The position numbers and the translations under genes are program-made. This document shows positions 43,137 to 55,990 of a stretch of 57,499 nucleotides of DNA, in pieces. Numbering within the stretch: position 1 is the first letter of the stretch; each line of letters starts with the position of its first letter. Source of the DNA: Eimeria necatrix (lineage: Eukaryota; Apicomplexa; Conoidasida; Eucoccidiorida; Eimeriidae). The notes beneath the pieces were generated by a model that saw nothing but the letters and a program-made list of their open reading frames with translations, did not search any database and was not told where the DNA came from. The stretch spans positions 1 through 57,499 of the forward strand of contig NW_013652443.1 of NCBI RefSeq assembly GCF_000499385.1. The letters are read 5' to 3'.

Positions 43137-44650
43137 AAGGAGAGTTGTTTTGTCTAAAGGAAACCCTAAACTACATTAATAATTCAGTAATGAGCAGCAG
43201 CTGCTGCTGCCGCGTGACAAGCAGCAGCTCCCCCTGCAGCCGACGGCTGCCTCTCTTCTGCTACTGGTCTGTCTCAGCGTTTCACAGCCCTCTCCACCCC
43301 CACGCCTGTTTCATTTGTCTTTATTAGCTGCTGCATCTCTAATTGGCAGCAGCAGGCGCTGTGTGGGCCCACCTGCAGCACAGGGTTAAGGGCTGCCCCA
43401 TGTCTGCTGCACGGACTTGAGAGCCTGCAGCCTCCCCAGCGCTTCAGCGCAGCAGCTGCTGCTGCCTGGGGCTCTTCTTTCCCTCAGAGCCCTCAGTAAG
43501 AAGGGCTAGGTCTTATGCGCTGCTGCTGGCTCGCTAGTTAAGGCTTTTGCCCAAGGGAGCTGCAGTAAAGGCCGGCTATTGAATTGTCGCTAGTCATGGC
43601 TGCAGCAACAGCAGCAGCAGCAGAATAAGAATAAGCGGAAGCAGCGGATGCTGCTGCTGCTGAGCCTATTAATCAGCGCCAGCAGCAGCAGTGGCTGCTG
43701 CCGCAGCTTAATATGCCCTGCTAGCTTATGCGTGGGAAGCGGGGCGGTAGGCGCTAGAGCTGCTGGCCGTATCTAAGGCCCAGTGCACATCTGCTGCTCG
43801 CACTCCGCCTGCTGATGCTGCTGGTTTTGCTGCTGGTACTGCTGGTGCTGGTGTCGCTGCTGCTGCTGCTGCTGCTGCTGGTGTTGCTGCTGTTACTGCT
43901 GCCGCTGGTATTGCCGCTGCTACTGCTGCTACTGTTGATATGTTTGCACTTACTGTGTCATGCGCCTCTGCGGCTGCAGCAAATCAGAGTCTGCTTCATA
44001 TCTAGTTTTGCTGCTGCTGAGTTTTAGTGGTGCTGCTGCTGCTGACTTGCAGCGCAGCCCGCAGCAGCAACTGCACCTGCATCTGTGGGGTGCCTAGCCT
44101 CCACTGAGGAGCGTCGCGTGAGTCTTGCTGCAGCAGAAGCAGCAGCTGCTGCTCCTGCTGCTCTGGCTGCGGGTGAAACAACAGCAGCAGCAGCAGCAGC
44201 AGCACTGGCGGCGGAGCTAAAGTAGCTGCGTGCGCGCGCTCTCTTTCTGCAGTATACGGACACCTGGTACTGCAGCTGCTAGGCTTGTTAAGAATAAAGG
44301 AGCAAAGACAGAATCATAGGAACTGCTGTTAAATTGAACAGCAAATGCTAAGCGTTACCTGCTGCGGGTTGGCCGCAGTAGCTGCTGCTGCAGCAGCTAC
44401 GAAGACAAAGCTGCAGCTGCCGCAGCAGCATCAGCTACAGAGGCTGAGCTGCTGCCGCAGCAGCAGCGACAGCCACAAAGCCGCAGCAGCTGCTGCTGCA
44501 GCTGCAGCTAAAGGGTCGCGTCGCCTCTTGCACCCATCTTGGGAGCAGGGGCAGCTGGCTCCCTTTACGGAACCTGCTGCAGCAGACGCCAGCCTTCTGC
44601 TGCAGCAGAGCTGCTGCAGCAGAGCTGCTGCAGCAGAAGGCCTAGGCGCA
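43137..44650. other. Region without a supported gene
   Basis: CAG/CTG-rich with short unique stretches. Open frames are Leu-, Ala- or Ser-only readings of repeats. Nothing recognisable on either strand. Confidence 0.5.
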
Positions 44651-47600
44651 CTACGTCCAGCCCCAGTCTCGCTGCTGCATGCGCTGATTGTGCTGTTGCT
44701 GTTGCTGCTGCACCGGCAGCAGCGTTGAGGTTCTATGCGGGCTTCTCAGGCTGCGCTGCTGCTGCTGCTGCTGCTGCTGCTGAGCTTGTTGCAGCTCAGG
44801 CCCTGCATGGGTTCTTCGCGGTATGACGTGCAAGCGTTGTTGTTGCTGCTGCTGCTGCACAGCAGAAGAAGTTCCTGATGTTTGCAAATATGGATTATGA
44901 GGTGTGCCTGGACCTCGCTGCGGTTGCTCCAGCAGCAGCTGTTGCTGCAGCGGCATCTGCTGCTGCAGCTGCTGCTGCTGCTGCACTTTCTGGCCCCTCC
45001 CTGGAGCTATCAGTGACGTTTCTGGCTTGGCTATTGATTGCTGCGGTTGCTGCTTCCACTGCAGCAGCAGCTGCTGCTGCTGCTGCTGCGGCTGCTGCGC
45101 CTGAATGTCGCCTCTCCACACAGGTGGTGAGCGAAGACTTTGAAAAGAGCCAGAGGCGCCGCGGAGGCCTTTGGGCTGCGGCTGCGCAACTATATGTGCA
45201 GGCTGCAGCTGCAGCTGCAGCTGCTGCTGCTGCTGCCGCTGCTGCTGCTGTTCGTACCTCGGGGAAGGAAGGGGCCTGGGTCTTGCTATCCTGCTATGCT
45301 GCGGCGTCTCTCGTTGCTGCAGAGCTGCTGCTGCTGCTGCTGCCGTTGGCGCGGCTGCTGCGGAAGCTGCACTGCGGAGTGTCTGCTGCCCTCCCTGAGT
45401 CGCTTTGCTGTTGCTTGGCTTTATAACGTGCTTCAGAGGCTGTCCCGGTGGCTCCGCGTAAAGCTGCTGCTGCGGTTGCTGCTGCAGCTGCTCCCGCCCC
45501 TTCTGCTGCTGTTCAGAAGGCCTGCTCCCCTGGAGCGACAGCCGCGAATTCCTGTGTGCTGCTGCTGCTGCTGGCGAACGCTCAGCGACAGCGCCTGCTG
45601 CACGAACAGGACTGCCAGCTGAAATGGGCCGGCCGCCGGCAGCAGCAGCAGCAGCAGCAGCAGCACTAGGAGCAGGAAGTGAGCTCCTGCTTGGCTTCTG
45701 CCTCCGAACGGAAGCAGGACGGAAGCCTGAGAAGTCAGCTGAGGAATGCCTGTGCTGCTGTAGCAGCTGTTGCTGCTGCTGCCGCTGCGGGGGCAACGCA
45801 GTGTCGCTGCAGGGACGAGTTAGCTGCCGGTGGCTAGCAGGCAACAGCGGCGTCTCGCGGTCTTTTTTTAACAGCTGCTGCTGCAACAGCTGCTGCTGCT
45901 GCGGTTTCTGCTGCTGCTGCTGCTGCTGCTGGGGGGGCCTCCTGGGACTACTTTCTTCAGCTCGTCTCACCCTAGCTGCTGCTGCCTCGCCCCAGCTAGG
46001 ACTGCCTCGCTGCTGTTGCTGCGTCATGCAATTGCGTGTGCCTTGTCCCCCCTGTTGCTGCTGCCGTTGCTGCTGTGGATGCTGCTGTTGCTGTTGTAAC
46101 TGCTGCTGTAGCAAAGCAGCGACACGCTGCTCCTGCAGTTCTCTAAGCCCCTCTCCTGACGCTGTAGCAACCCAGTTAACTTCCCCCTGCGATAGCTGCT
46201 GCGGTTGCTGTTGCTGCTGCTGCTGCTGCGAGTCCAAATGTATTCTGGAGCCTCCGTGTAGCTTCCGGAGCTGCAGCAACAGGGGAGTGCTAGCGCCTGC
46301 ATCGGGTGAAGCACCAGACATCGTTTGTTGCATCGTCTGCTGGCGCTGCGTCTGCTGCTGCTGCTGCTGCGGCTGCTGCTGTTGCCGCTGCTGCTGGTAC
46401 AAAGAGTACTGGACAGCGCTGCCGCTGCCCGAATGTGCCAGAGGCAGCCGTTGATGACCACTGGTGCAGCTGCTGCTGCTGTTGTTGACACCCGCAAAGC
46501 TCTGTGCGACGGTGCTGAGCTGTGCGTACAGCTGCTGCTGCTCGTGCTGCTGCTGCTGCTGCTGCTGCTGCAGCTGTGACAGCGTGAAGAACTGCTGCAT
46601 GGGGTGCCCAACTGTAGCCGTTTCCCTCCACTCTCCTTCTGACCACGCAATGCTTCCAACCTGCCCTGAAGAAAAGCTTCTTAGCGGGGCCGCTGCTGCT
46701 GCTGCTGCTGCTGCTGCAGAGTCTTGGGTTTGGATTGCTAGCGTTTGGGCTCCCTCTACCTCCCCGAGTCTTGCACTGGACTGCAGTGACAGCATCGTCT
46801 GCTGCTGCTGCTGCGGTAGCAAACGCGCACTTGCTGCTGCTGCTGCAGCAGAGGAGCCCCCGCGAGAGCGGCAGCGCCACTCTCCCTCGGAAAAGGATCT
46901 GCTGGGAGCGGGTCAGGCTGCTGCGTCTCTGCACTCCATCAGCAGCAGCAGCAGCAGCGGCATAGGGGTACTCGAGAGACCTCGAGGTGTACAGAACAGC
47001 AGCAGCGTCGCCAGCAGCAGCAGCTGACAATGTCATTTCTGTCTGAGTCTGCTGCTGCACGGTTTGGCTCTGCTGACGCTGAGGCGCCTGCGGAGACCCT
47101 TCTTGCCCCTGCTGCTGTTGCTGCTGTTGCTGCTGTTGCTGCTGTTGCTGCTGGTGCTGCTGTTGCTGCTGCTGCAGCGATCTGCGCAGCGGCTGCCGTT
47201 TAGCTGGAGTTGACGGGGTTCTGCTTTTTCTTCCTGGCTGCAGCTGTTGAGTGCGCTCGAGCAGCTGCTGCAGTTGCAGATTCTGCTGCTGCTGCTGTTG
47301 TTGTTGTTGTTGTTGCTGCTGCTGCAACTGCTGCTGCAACGCCAGAAGCATTTGTTGGTGCTTTTGTTCCTGCTGGCGCAACTCAAACAGCTCCTGCTGG
47401 TGCATCTGCAGGAGCTGCTCGTGCGTACTTGTTCCTCGCTGCTGTTGCTGTTCCTGCTGTTGTTGCTGTTGCTGCTGTTGCTGCTGCGGTTGTTGCTGTT
47501 GCTGCTGCTGCAGCGGAAGTTCCGCAGTTTCTGGGCTCGCCTTGGCCCCCGCAGCAGCTGAAGATCGCTGATTAGTTGCACTGTCCTGTTTTTGTGGCAG

Positions 47601-49987
47601 TTGCTCTTCTTGCTGCTGCTGCAGCCTTTCCTGCTGCTGCTGCCTTTCCTGCTGTTGCTGCTGCTTCTGCTCATGTTTCCGACTAATGCTGTTGGCTGAG
47701 AGAGTTTCCGCATTTGCCTCGGGTCCTATTGTCGTATGGGAAAGCTGGGGAGCCGCTTGCTGCTGCTGCTGGAGTTGCTGCTGCTGCTCCTCCTGTCTTT
47801 GCTGCTGTTTCTGGAGCTGCTGCTGCTGCAGCCTCTGCAGCACCTCCCGTTCGTGCTGAAGCTGCAGCTGCTGCTTCCATGGGCGACCCGGTGTCTTTCC
47901 CCGAGTGCTGGTACTGCTGCTGCTGCTGCTGTTGCTGTTACTTCTGTTTGGCCAGCTGTAGGCTCGGGCGAGCATCTCCCGCTGCTGTTGCTGCTGCAGG
48001 AGTTCCTGCTGCTGCTGCAGCTGCTGCCGCAAGAGACGCATTTCCGTCATTTGCTTGGCTCTTCCATGCAACCTGAGAGCTCAGCAGCATCCAAAGCATA
48101 TTGCAGAAGCTGCTGCAGCAGCCACTGCAGCAGACATTTGCGGCGCTCGCAACACAGCAGTTTCTGTTCCTGCACTCTCCCGTTCTATTGATATCCCTGC
48201 TGCTGCTGCATCTGCTGCTGCTGCCGTTGCTGCGTCTGCTTCTGCTGTTGCTGTCCCTACCTTGCCGAGATTGCCTCGACTTCAGCTGCGGGCAGTTTTG
48301 CTGCTGTGCGCAGTTTCGGAGAACCTTGTGGCGCTGCTGTTGCTCCTGGTGCTGCAGGAGCAGTGCTGCTGTTCCACGGGGGCTGCAGGGTTGGGTGTCG
48401 CTGCAGCTGCTGCTGCAGCTGTTGCTGCTGCTGCTGCAGCTGCAGCCTCATCCGTGACAGCTTTGCGTCGTACCTCTTCTGCTGCTGCGCGCGGAGCTCA
48501 TCCCGAAAGGACGGTTCCTTCGAAGGCGCCTTCGCTATTTGCTGTTGTCGTTGTTGCTGTTGCTGCTGCTGCTGCTGCCGTTGCCGCTGCTGCTGCGGGG
48601 AGCGCGGAGCTGCAGCAGCAGCGCTGCTTCGACAAGCCTCTGCTTCTCTCCCCGCAGGTGGCGGCCGTCTTGACGGTAGAGGAGTTGCAGCATCGTATCT
48701 TTCTGCTCCTCTGCTGTTGCTTCTGCTGCTGCTGCTGCTAGGAGTGCGGCGAGAGGGTGGCGCTGACTGAAACCGGCGGTATTTGCTGCAGGCATTTGGC
48801 GTTACTGTCGCGTTAGTGAATGCGCTTTTAGGCCTTTGCTGCCTGCGCTGCTGTTGCTGCTGTTGTTGCTGCTGCTGCTGCTGCAGAGCTGGGGAGTTAC
48901 AGCCAACGCACCAAGCCCTTTTCTTGGAGGGCCGCAAAGCCCTGGGGAAGACAGCATCTCTTCCAGAGGAGCTGCTGCTGCAGTTGTCGCCTTTGCTTCT
49001 GCTGCTGCTGTCGCCGTTGCTTCTCGCACTGTTGCTTGCTGCCGCTGCAGCAGGTGATGCCGCTGTGTCTTCGCAGCAGCCAAAGTGCCGATGAGACTCC
49101 TGAGCAGAGAGCGGTGGGGCAGCAGCAGCAGCGGCAGCAACATCATCTAGAGAAGACACCAAGGCCCCAGGAGGGCGACCTGACGCCGCAATTAACTCCC
49201 TGGCTGCTGCAGCTGTGACAGAACGCACAACCTGCGCAGCAGCTGCTGCTGCAGCAGCATCTGCAGCCTCGGCAGCTGCTTTAGCAGCGGCAGCCGCTGC
49301 AGCAGCAACCACCTGCCCTCCTCCCTCCCACAGCTTTCGGCTTGCTTGCCTGCTGGGGGCAGCAGAATGAGCCTTGTTTGCAGCAGCAGAAGCACTTAGA
49401 GCTGCTGCTCTTATTGCCGTGGCTGCTGCTGCTTCCGGGCTAGCAGCTGTGTTCGCCAAACCCTTACCAGCAGCTGCTGCAGCAGCTGCGGCTTCTCTGG
49501 CCGTGATGCAGCACATATGGCCGCAGGTGCAGCAGCACGTCTTCGACGCATCGGTGTGCAGATGCTGCAGCTGTGGACCTCCCTTTGGCTGCCCATGCTG
49601 CTGCTGCTGCTGCCTTAACTGCAGACTCTGGGGAGAAGAGCAAGCAGGAATGACATGATGAGCATGTCCGGCGCCTTGGACTCTGCTGAAGGTGTGAGGT
49701 GCTGGCTGCCTCGCTGCTGGAACGAACTTTTTGCTGCAGCTGCTGCTGCTGCTGCTGCTGGCAGTGTGGACTGCGCTTCTTAGCCGGGTCATTCTGCCTT
49801 CAGAGCTTTGCAGCTTCTTCGGCAGCTGCCCCACGAGGTCGTCGCGCACAGCAGCAATAGCAGCAAGCGCCTCCTGCAGCAGGAGCGGCTGCTGCTGCTC
49901 TGCTGCTGCACCTGCAGCGCAGCAGCACGGTCGCCGCAGAAGAGCACTTTCAAGCAGCAGCTGCAGCGGAGATGTACAAAGGTGTCT
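44651..49987 (-). CDS. Very Gln-rich coiled-coil-like protein, at least 2-3 exons
   Basis: Proposed exons are complement(48261-49987), complement(46981-48072) and complement(44651-46901). The 188-nt intron (GCAAG|GTAGGG to CTCAG|GTTGC) joins in phase and is well supported; the 79-nt second intron, with a GTCTCT donor, is only phase-consistent. Unique segments include LAAIAAVRDDLVGQLPKKLQ, TCCCTCGHMCC (closely spaced Cys/His, possibly metal-binding), SKYRRFQSAPPSRRTP, FRDELRAQQQKRYDAKLSRM and LHGRAKQMTEMRLLRQQL. The last two suggest a basic coiled coil crossing the intron. The C-terminal half is mostly Gln with scattered Ser/Pro/Arg, ending QQRDWGWT. The 5' end is probably incomplete: the first exon begins at an acceptor next to a CTAG array. 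Family not recognised. Confidence 0.55.
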
Positions 49988-50019
49988 CTAACAACACTGT
50001 AGCCTTTCCGCCTTCTGGC

Positions 50020-50335
50020 TAGCTACTCAACTACCACCCTGGCGAGCCAATTATCCAGCTAGCCAGCCAGCTAGCCAGCCAGCTTGCCAGCCTGCTGGCA
50101 TGTTCAGCATGTTCTGTGTGTGACTGATTGACAGCATTATAAGAAGATAGCTGTTGGGATGTTTAGGCTGCTCAGCCTAGAGTAGGGCTAACCAAGTGGC
50201 TAGCTAGCTACTTGGCTGGCTAACTGACTGGCTGCTGCACGAAGGCCTAGCTAGCCGGTAACTGCCAAGAAGACCAGCTAGCTAGCATGCAGGGGAGATC
50301 TAATTCGTTAGTTGGCTGGCCTGCTAGTCATTCTC
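50020..50335. repeat. Degenerate CTAG repeat region
   Basis: GCTAGCCAGC-type units at 50030-50100, 50200-50230 and 50270-50290 are mixed with unique sequence. It lies directly upstream (minus strand) of the Gln-rich exon beginning at 49987, so it is probably intronic. Confidence 0.8.
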
Positions 50336-50793
50336 TAAGAGCTAGATGTTTCTATGCGGTACTGGTCACTGGAACGCCACAGAAACAGCCGCGGCACTTA
50401 CTCCGATAACCGCACTGCTGCTGCTTGAGCATAAGCAGCTGCTGCTGCAGCTGCTGCAGCTGCTGCCTCGAGGAGCTAAAGCGGACGGGCTCTCCGGTAG
50501 CGCTTCGTGGGAGCTCAGCGGCTCGGGTTCTCATTCGCTGCAGCGGTTTGCTGCTGCTGTTCGCAGCAGCAGCAGCAGCAGCTGGCGCTGCGCGCTGCGC
50601 AGCTGCACCGGCCCACACACGCAAGACAAGCGTCCTGCAGTGAAGTGTAGCAGAAGCAGCAGTTGCCGCAGCAGCAGCAGCAGCAGCACACAAAGCAAAG
50701 GGGTCAGCTGCTGCAGCAGCAAAACCAAACAGCAGCAGCACCAACAGCAGTAATGTTGTAGAGTTATGAAGGCCATGCAACTGTGTCGCTTAC

Positions 50794-52966
50794 TCTGGGC
50801 CGCGGGCTGCTGTGTCCCCTGATGCACCGAGACCCAGCTGGGGTGAGGGTGGTGGCGTCCGTGAATAGCTGCTGCTGCTGCTGCTGCTGATTTTGAAACA
50901 GGAGCAGCAGAAGAAGCTTTACGCAAGGAGTTTGCATCTCCGGCGTAGCCGTCTCCCCCTGACCGTTCACCTGTAGCTGCTTCACTTATTCCTGCAGCAG
51001 GAGCAGCAGGTGCTGCTGCTGCTGATCCCGGTACCCGTGGTTCCTTTGCTTTTGTTTCTGCTGCTGCTGCCGGCGCTGAGGGTGCCGGTGCTGCTGTTGG
51101 CACCACCATCACTTCTGTTACTGCTGTTGCTGCTGCTGCTGGGGCTGCAGGGCGTAGCTGTGCAGATTGAGCTGCGGAGTTTCGACCAACAGCAACAGTT
51201 GTAATGAGCTGCTGCTGTTGTTGCTGACTCGGCTGCAGCAGCAGCAACTGCTGCTGCTGCTGCTGCTGCTGTTGGGCTTGCTGCAGTGGCCGCTGCGTCT
51301 GCTGCAGCATCGGCAGCGCCACCACAGGAAGATCTTGGGGGCCTTCGAACTGCTGCAGCTGTGCTGCTGGAACAGAAGCTGCGGCAGCAAGGTACCTAGA
51401 AGCGTTTTGCTGTTGCCTCTGTTGGATGCAGTGCTGCTGAGGCTCTCCTCCGTACGCGTTCTTGGCCGTCACCGTGGCTGTTGCCGTCGCTGTTGCTGTT
51501 GCTGCCACTGCTGCTGCTGCTGCTGCTTCAGCTGTTGCTGCTGTCGCTGACTGCCCCAATATTTCTGCATTCCTAGCACTTGGGGCTGTTATGAATGGCG
51601 CCGGGGGCTCTGCCTGCAGCGGCAGCTGCTGCTGCGGCTGAGTTTGCTGCAGCTGCTGCGCATACAGTTGCTGCTGCTGCAGCTTAACTTCAGCGTGAAA
51701 CGTGAAATCCTTTTGCTGCTGCCCCGCTGAAGCAGCATGAGGAGTCACAGCCCCTCCGCCTGCTGCTGCCGTCGCTGCAGCGGGCGGTGCCGCTGCTGCT
51801 AATGCATTTGCTGCTACACCGCCCGGCGGCGCTGCGCCCAGTGCTTCCCCCCAGGAAGCAGCAGCAGCAGCAGCAGGACAGCAGTCACTTTGGGAAGAGT
51901 TATCTGAAACGGGAATGGAGCCGCAGCAGAGAGGAGAGATAAAGACGGGCCTGACGCGCTGTGGCGCGCGTTTGGGGTCCCCTGATGGCCTTTCCGGGGC
52001 AGCAGCAGCAGAAGTTGCTGCTGCCGCTGCTGGCACTGCTGCTGCTGTTTGTGCCAGGGCTGGCGGTGAGCCTACTTGGGGAAGAGCTGCTGCTGCTGCT
52101 GCTGCTGCTGCTACGGGCGCTGGAGCTGCGAGCAGAATTGTTGGTGCTGCTGCGGCTGAGCTGGCAGCTAGGGATGGCTTCAGGACAGTAGCAGCAGCAG
52201 CAGCAGCAGCGAGTTCTGCAGCAGCTGCTGCTGCTGCTGCTTCTGGCTCATCTTCTGTTTTCTCCTCTATTTCCCGACAGTTCCCAAGGCGTTGCACCAT
52301 AGCTGCTGCTGCAGCGCCGCATGCTGCCGCCGTTCCCTCTTCGTAAGAGCCAAAGGGCGGCACTTTGCCGTTGCTGCCGCTGCTGCTGCTGCTGCTGCTG
52401 CTGATGGGGCAGTTGACTTGTTGGCACCCAGCGCGGGCAGGGCTGTCAAAGCCGCTGCTGCAGTTTTCGCTGCTTCTGTTTCCTGTCCTTTCGGCGGTAT
52501 TGCTGCTGCTGCTGTTGTTGCTACTGCCACGAGGACGCAGATTGCTGCTGTCTTCAAGGCTTTCAGTGTTCGCAGGGAAGGTTAAGGGGGGAGGCGCTTT
52601 GCTGCTGTTTGCTGCAGGGTGAGCGGCAACAGCAGGCGACGCGGTGACTGCCTCCTCTTTTTTGTTGTCGATGCTGCTACTGCTGCTGCTGCTGCTACTG
52701 CTGCTGCCGTTGTAGCTGCTGGTGGCGTGGGCTCCAGGAGGAAACTGCTGCAGCGCCAAAAAATGCTGGTGAAGGCCTTCGGCCGGCTGTGCTGCTGCTT
52801 CTGGAGACGGCAGAAGCGTCCCAGTTGCTGCTGCTGCTGCTGCTGGGGCTGTCGTTTGCTGCTGCTGAGAGGCGGCTGGTGCAGCACTGCTGCTGCTGGT
52901 GGGCTGTAGCGAAGGGAAGGACAGATTTTTCTGCAGAGGACCACCAGCAGAAGAAACGGATACCAT
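50794..52966 (-). CDS. Ala/Gln/Ser-rich low-complexity protein, probably spliced to a downstream exon
   Basis: The frame starts MVSVSSAGGPLQKNLSFPSL and stays open beyond a good donor (CAGA|GTAAGC) at 50788-50793, where I end the exon. Ala, Gln and Ser runs alternate with unique pieces: FPANTESLEDSSNLRPRG, GNCREIEEKTEDEPE, KRAPQRVRPVFISPLCCGS, KDFTFHAEVKLQQQQLY and WVSVHQGTQQPAAQ. A following exon may lie at about complement(50409-50645), after a CACTGCAG acceptor. It reads TLVLRVWAGAAAQR and FSSSRQQLQQLQQQLLMLKQ and ends at GTAAGT. The phase between the two does not fit with the sites I chose. It may be the 5' part of the same gene as 44651-49987. Composition suggests an unstructured regulatory or RNA-binding protein, but there is no domain to support that. 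Confidence 0.45.
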
Positions 52967-53519
52967 TGCCCTCAGTACTGCTGCTGCTGCTGCTGTGGCT
53001 GCTGCTGCTGCTGCAGCTGGCGATGACGTTCACTGACTTGCTGCTGCCGCTGCCGCTATGAGGGGCCTTTATGTTTCTTTTGCTGCAGCGAAACAAGTGG
53101 AAGTTATGAGCTTGGAGCAGCAACTGCTGCTGTCTCCCCACCTGCTGCTGCTGCCAATGCTTCTGGTGCTGCTGCTGCCAGTGCATGGACCCCTACTTCG
53201 ATGTCCCTCCCAACAGGCACCTGCCCTGTTAGGAGGCATGTCCGGCTGCTGCAGCTGCTCCACCAGAAGCAGCACAGCAGCAGCAGCAGAAAGAGCGGCC
53301 ACAGCAAGAGCAGCAGAGTAGCAGCAGCAGTAAGATCGGTTGCGCTCGCCGCAGCAGCAGTTTTGCAGTGGCAGCTGTAACAGAGGCAGAAGAACCCGGA
53401 GGGCTGTTTGACAGCAGCCCTGATGTGTGCTGGGGTTGCTCTGCAAGCTGCTGCTGCAGCTGCGTTTGCTATTGCAGCTGCGTTTTTGCTGCTGCGCTCC
53501 CCGCCTGGCCAAGGAAAAG
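52967..53519. other. CAG/CTG-rich flank, possible minus-strand exon
   Basis: On the minus strand about 53105-53240 reads TCLLTGQVPVGRDIEVGVHA followed by Ala-rich sequence and a stop. It could be an upstream exon, but it has no partner or family. Confidence 0.3.
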
Positions 53520-54137
53520 GCGTACTAATGCTTATCCGTTCAGATAAGCAATCGTTTGTTCAATAAAGGGAAAAAAAGCTGGGAAGATGCGGAGAGACAG
53601 CGAGAAGAAGAAATAGAAGGCGCAGAGGCTGCACAGTGACCCTGGGCGAGACTGGTGTGTACATAGATCTCAGCGTCAGCTGCTACAGCTGCAGCAGCAC
53701 TGGGCCATCTTTGTTTTAAATGCAGCCTTTTACATCTTAAAAATTTATATATCAGGATTTAACAAACAAAATGGAAACATTCACGCTTATAAGGACACAT
53801 CTGCCAGACACCCGCAGGTCACTGTGGGCCCCCGCTCCCGCCGCTGCTGCTGCTGCTGCTGCTGCCTCAGCTTACGTAAATATTTTGTTTAGACACAATT
53901 TTTGTTTTTAAAAGAATTATTAATTAAATAGAGGAAGATAAACCGCTGATAAGACCCGAGCGGGAAGAGGCACGCAATCGACACGAGGCTTAGAGCTAGG
54001 TTGAGGCACCGCCCTTGCAGCTAGCAACGCAGCAGTGTTGTCTTTAGGGGCGATCTGTCCTTGAAATTATGAAAATAACCCTAAATTTTAAACTCTAAAC
54101 CCTAAATCACAAACCCTAATCCTCAAACGGAGTCGTA
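53520..54137. other. A+T-rich non-coding sequence
   Basis: Triplet repeats stop abruptly near 53520 apart from one short CTG tract (53840-53865). Weak CCCTAAA-like units lie at 54077-54120. No gene seen. Confidence 0.6.
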
Positions 54138-54580
54138 GTGCGGAAGACGAGGCCTGGGGGTCCCAGGCAGCAAAACGGCAAGAAACTGGATGCAATAGCA
54201 AGAACAGCAGCAGAAGCAGTATCTGGATCAACAGCGGCAGCAGCTGCTGCTGCTAGACAGGAGGGCTACAAACCTAGAAATAGGGCCTCCGCTGCCACTG
54301 CAGCGCTTGGGCCAGGAACCTTTTTGCTGCTGATCTGCAGCAGCTCATGCAATTCCCTTCCTTTGAATGCATTTGTTTGAAATTAGGAACAAATCCACTA
54401 AAAAAATGGAACAGGCGAAACAGAAAAAGCCGCAGCGGCCACTCTAAGAGGGCTGGGGCCTCCGCGTTAAAGAATAAAAACAAAAGCAACAAATATGGGC
54501 ACAGCATGACGCTCAGCAGCATCAAAAAGAAGCAAGGGAAACACGAGCAGCAAACGAAAGGCTCTTCTTATAGCATTTAA
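54138..54580 (+). other. Possible small basic protein exon(s)
   Basis: Two overlapping plus-strand frames contain non-repeat, Lys/Arg/Asn-rich sequence: KTRPGGPRQQNGKKLDAIAR in the first, and PLKKWNRRNRKSRSGHSKR with SSIKKKQGKHEQQTKG in the second, ending at a TAA at 54578-54580. The highly basic composition would suit a nucleic-acid-binding tail. No family or splice structure is supported. Confidence 0.25.
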
Positions 54581-55990
54581 TAATTAAAAAGGATTAAATG
54601 AACGTTTTTGAAGCTGCAAGGCCTCAGGCCTCTCGCACACTCGCCCTTGTTGGCTTTATTTAGCTTAAGTCTATTGGGCTCCGGTGTAGGTATTTATACC
54701 CATAGCTGTACTTATATCTATATCCTTTTTGCATCTATATCTATTTCCACTTTTATATCAATTTTTAAATCTATCTCTATAATAATATCCATATTTATAT
54801 CTACATCTGTATATATGCGGATTTGTATGCCTTTATCTATAATATTTACACATAAAGTGTAACTGAAGCTATATCTAAATTCCTGAATATGTATGCATAT
54901 ATAGCCATATACATTATACTATCCACTTTTACGCACTAAATGTAACACCAGCATCTCTAGCATCACCTGCTGGCAATGGCGTGCCTTTTCCCCGCTGCCC
55001 CTCCCCTGCCTGTGTTGCTGAGCCCAGCAGTAGCTGCTGCTGCAGCAGTTGCAGCAGCTGCTGCTGCAGCCACTGCTGCAGCTGCTGCAGCTGCTGCAGC
55101 AGCGGCTGCTGCAGTGAGCAGCTTCAGGGCAAAACGACTGCGAGGGTCCTAAGATAGTGTGTAATTGCATACATATTTTTTTTTTATCTGCTTTTTGGAG
55201 CGTTTGGCCGTTAATATTGGTGAATAGACGCACTAATATATGGAGGTATACAGGCACAGGCATACAGGTGGAGATAATATACACATATAACTACTTTTAT
55301 ATGATTTGAGTATATAGATCACCACTTATATAGAGGGAACATTAAGAGACAGCTTCGGATATATAGATAAAGTTGTATTACCATATATGTAGACATGTGT
55401 ATATATGGGAATATGGAAGTTTATACATATAGATATGTGAGTTATTTACACAGATAAGGTTAAAGGCATACATATAAAGATATAGACGAAAGTATAGGTG
55501 AAGCAGTATATACATAGTTAGATATAGATAAGTGTATAGACACAAATATATAAACAAAAATAAAGACATATATACCTATAATAAAGATAGGTATGAATGT
55601 AGATCTAGGCCTAGATCTCATCTAGATACAGATGTACAAAGACAGATGTAGATGTAGAGATATAGATAAATATGCATACAAAGATGTAGAAATATGAAGA
55701 AATATGAACATGGGTATAAGAACAAATATAAACAGAAATACATTCACGCAAAGACGTAGTTATAGATATAGATCTATTAATAACTAGGTGTAGTTATAGA
55801 TGCAAAAAATGTAGTTTTATACAAAGATACACAGATATACAGATTCATAATTATTTGGGCGTAGTTAAAGATAGAGTTATAGAATATATATATATTTATT
55901 AAGAGATATTGATATAAATGCAGATAAGGGCATACAAACATAGGGGCAGAGAGGCAAAGATACTAAGATATGATTGCATATATAGATCTA
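54581..55990. repeat. A+T-rich TATATC/GATATA-like simple sequence
   Basis: At 54690-54900 the plus strand is rich in TATATCTA-type units. From 55200 to 55990 the complementary type (GATATAGA, ATATAGAT) dominates. A CAG/CTG patch lies between them at 55020-55120. Open frames are Tyr/Ile/Phe-rich readings of the repeat. Confidence 0.7.

Noticed and set aside
43815..44027. Leu/Val-rich plus-strand frame resembling transmembrane helices
   Set aside because: It is CTG repeat read as Leu with scattered Val. No unique sequence, no splice support.
55378..55569. Tyr/Leu-rich minus-strand frame
   Set aside because: A reading of GATATA-like simple sequence, with no start context or homology.
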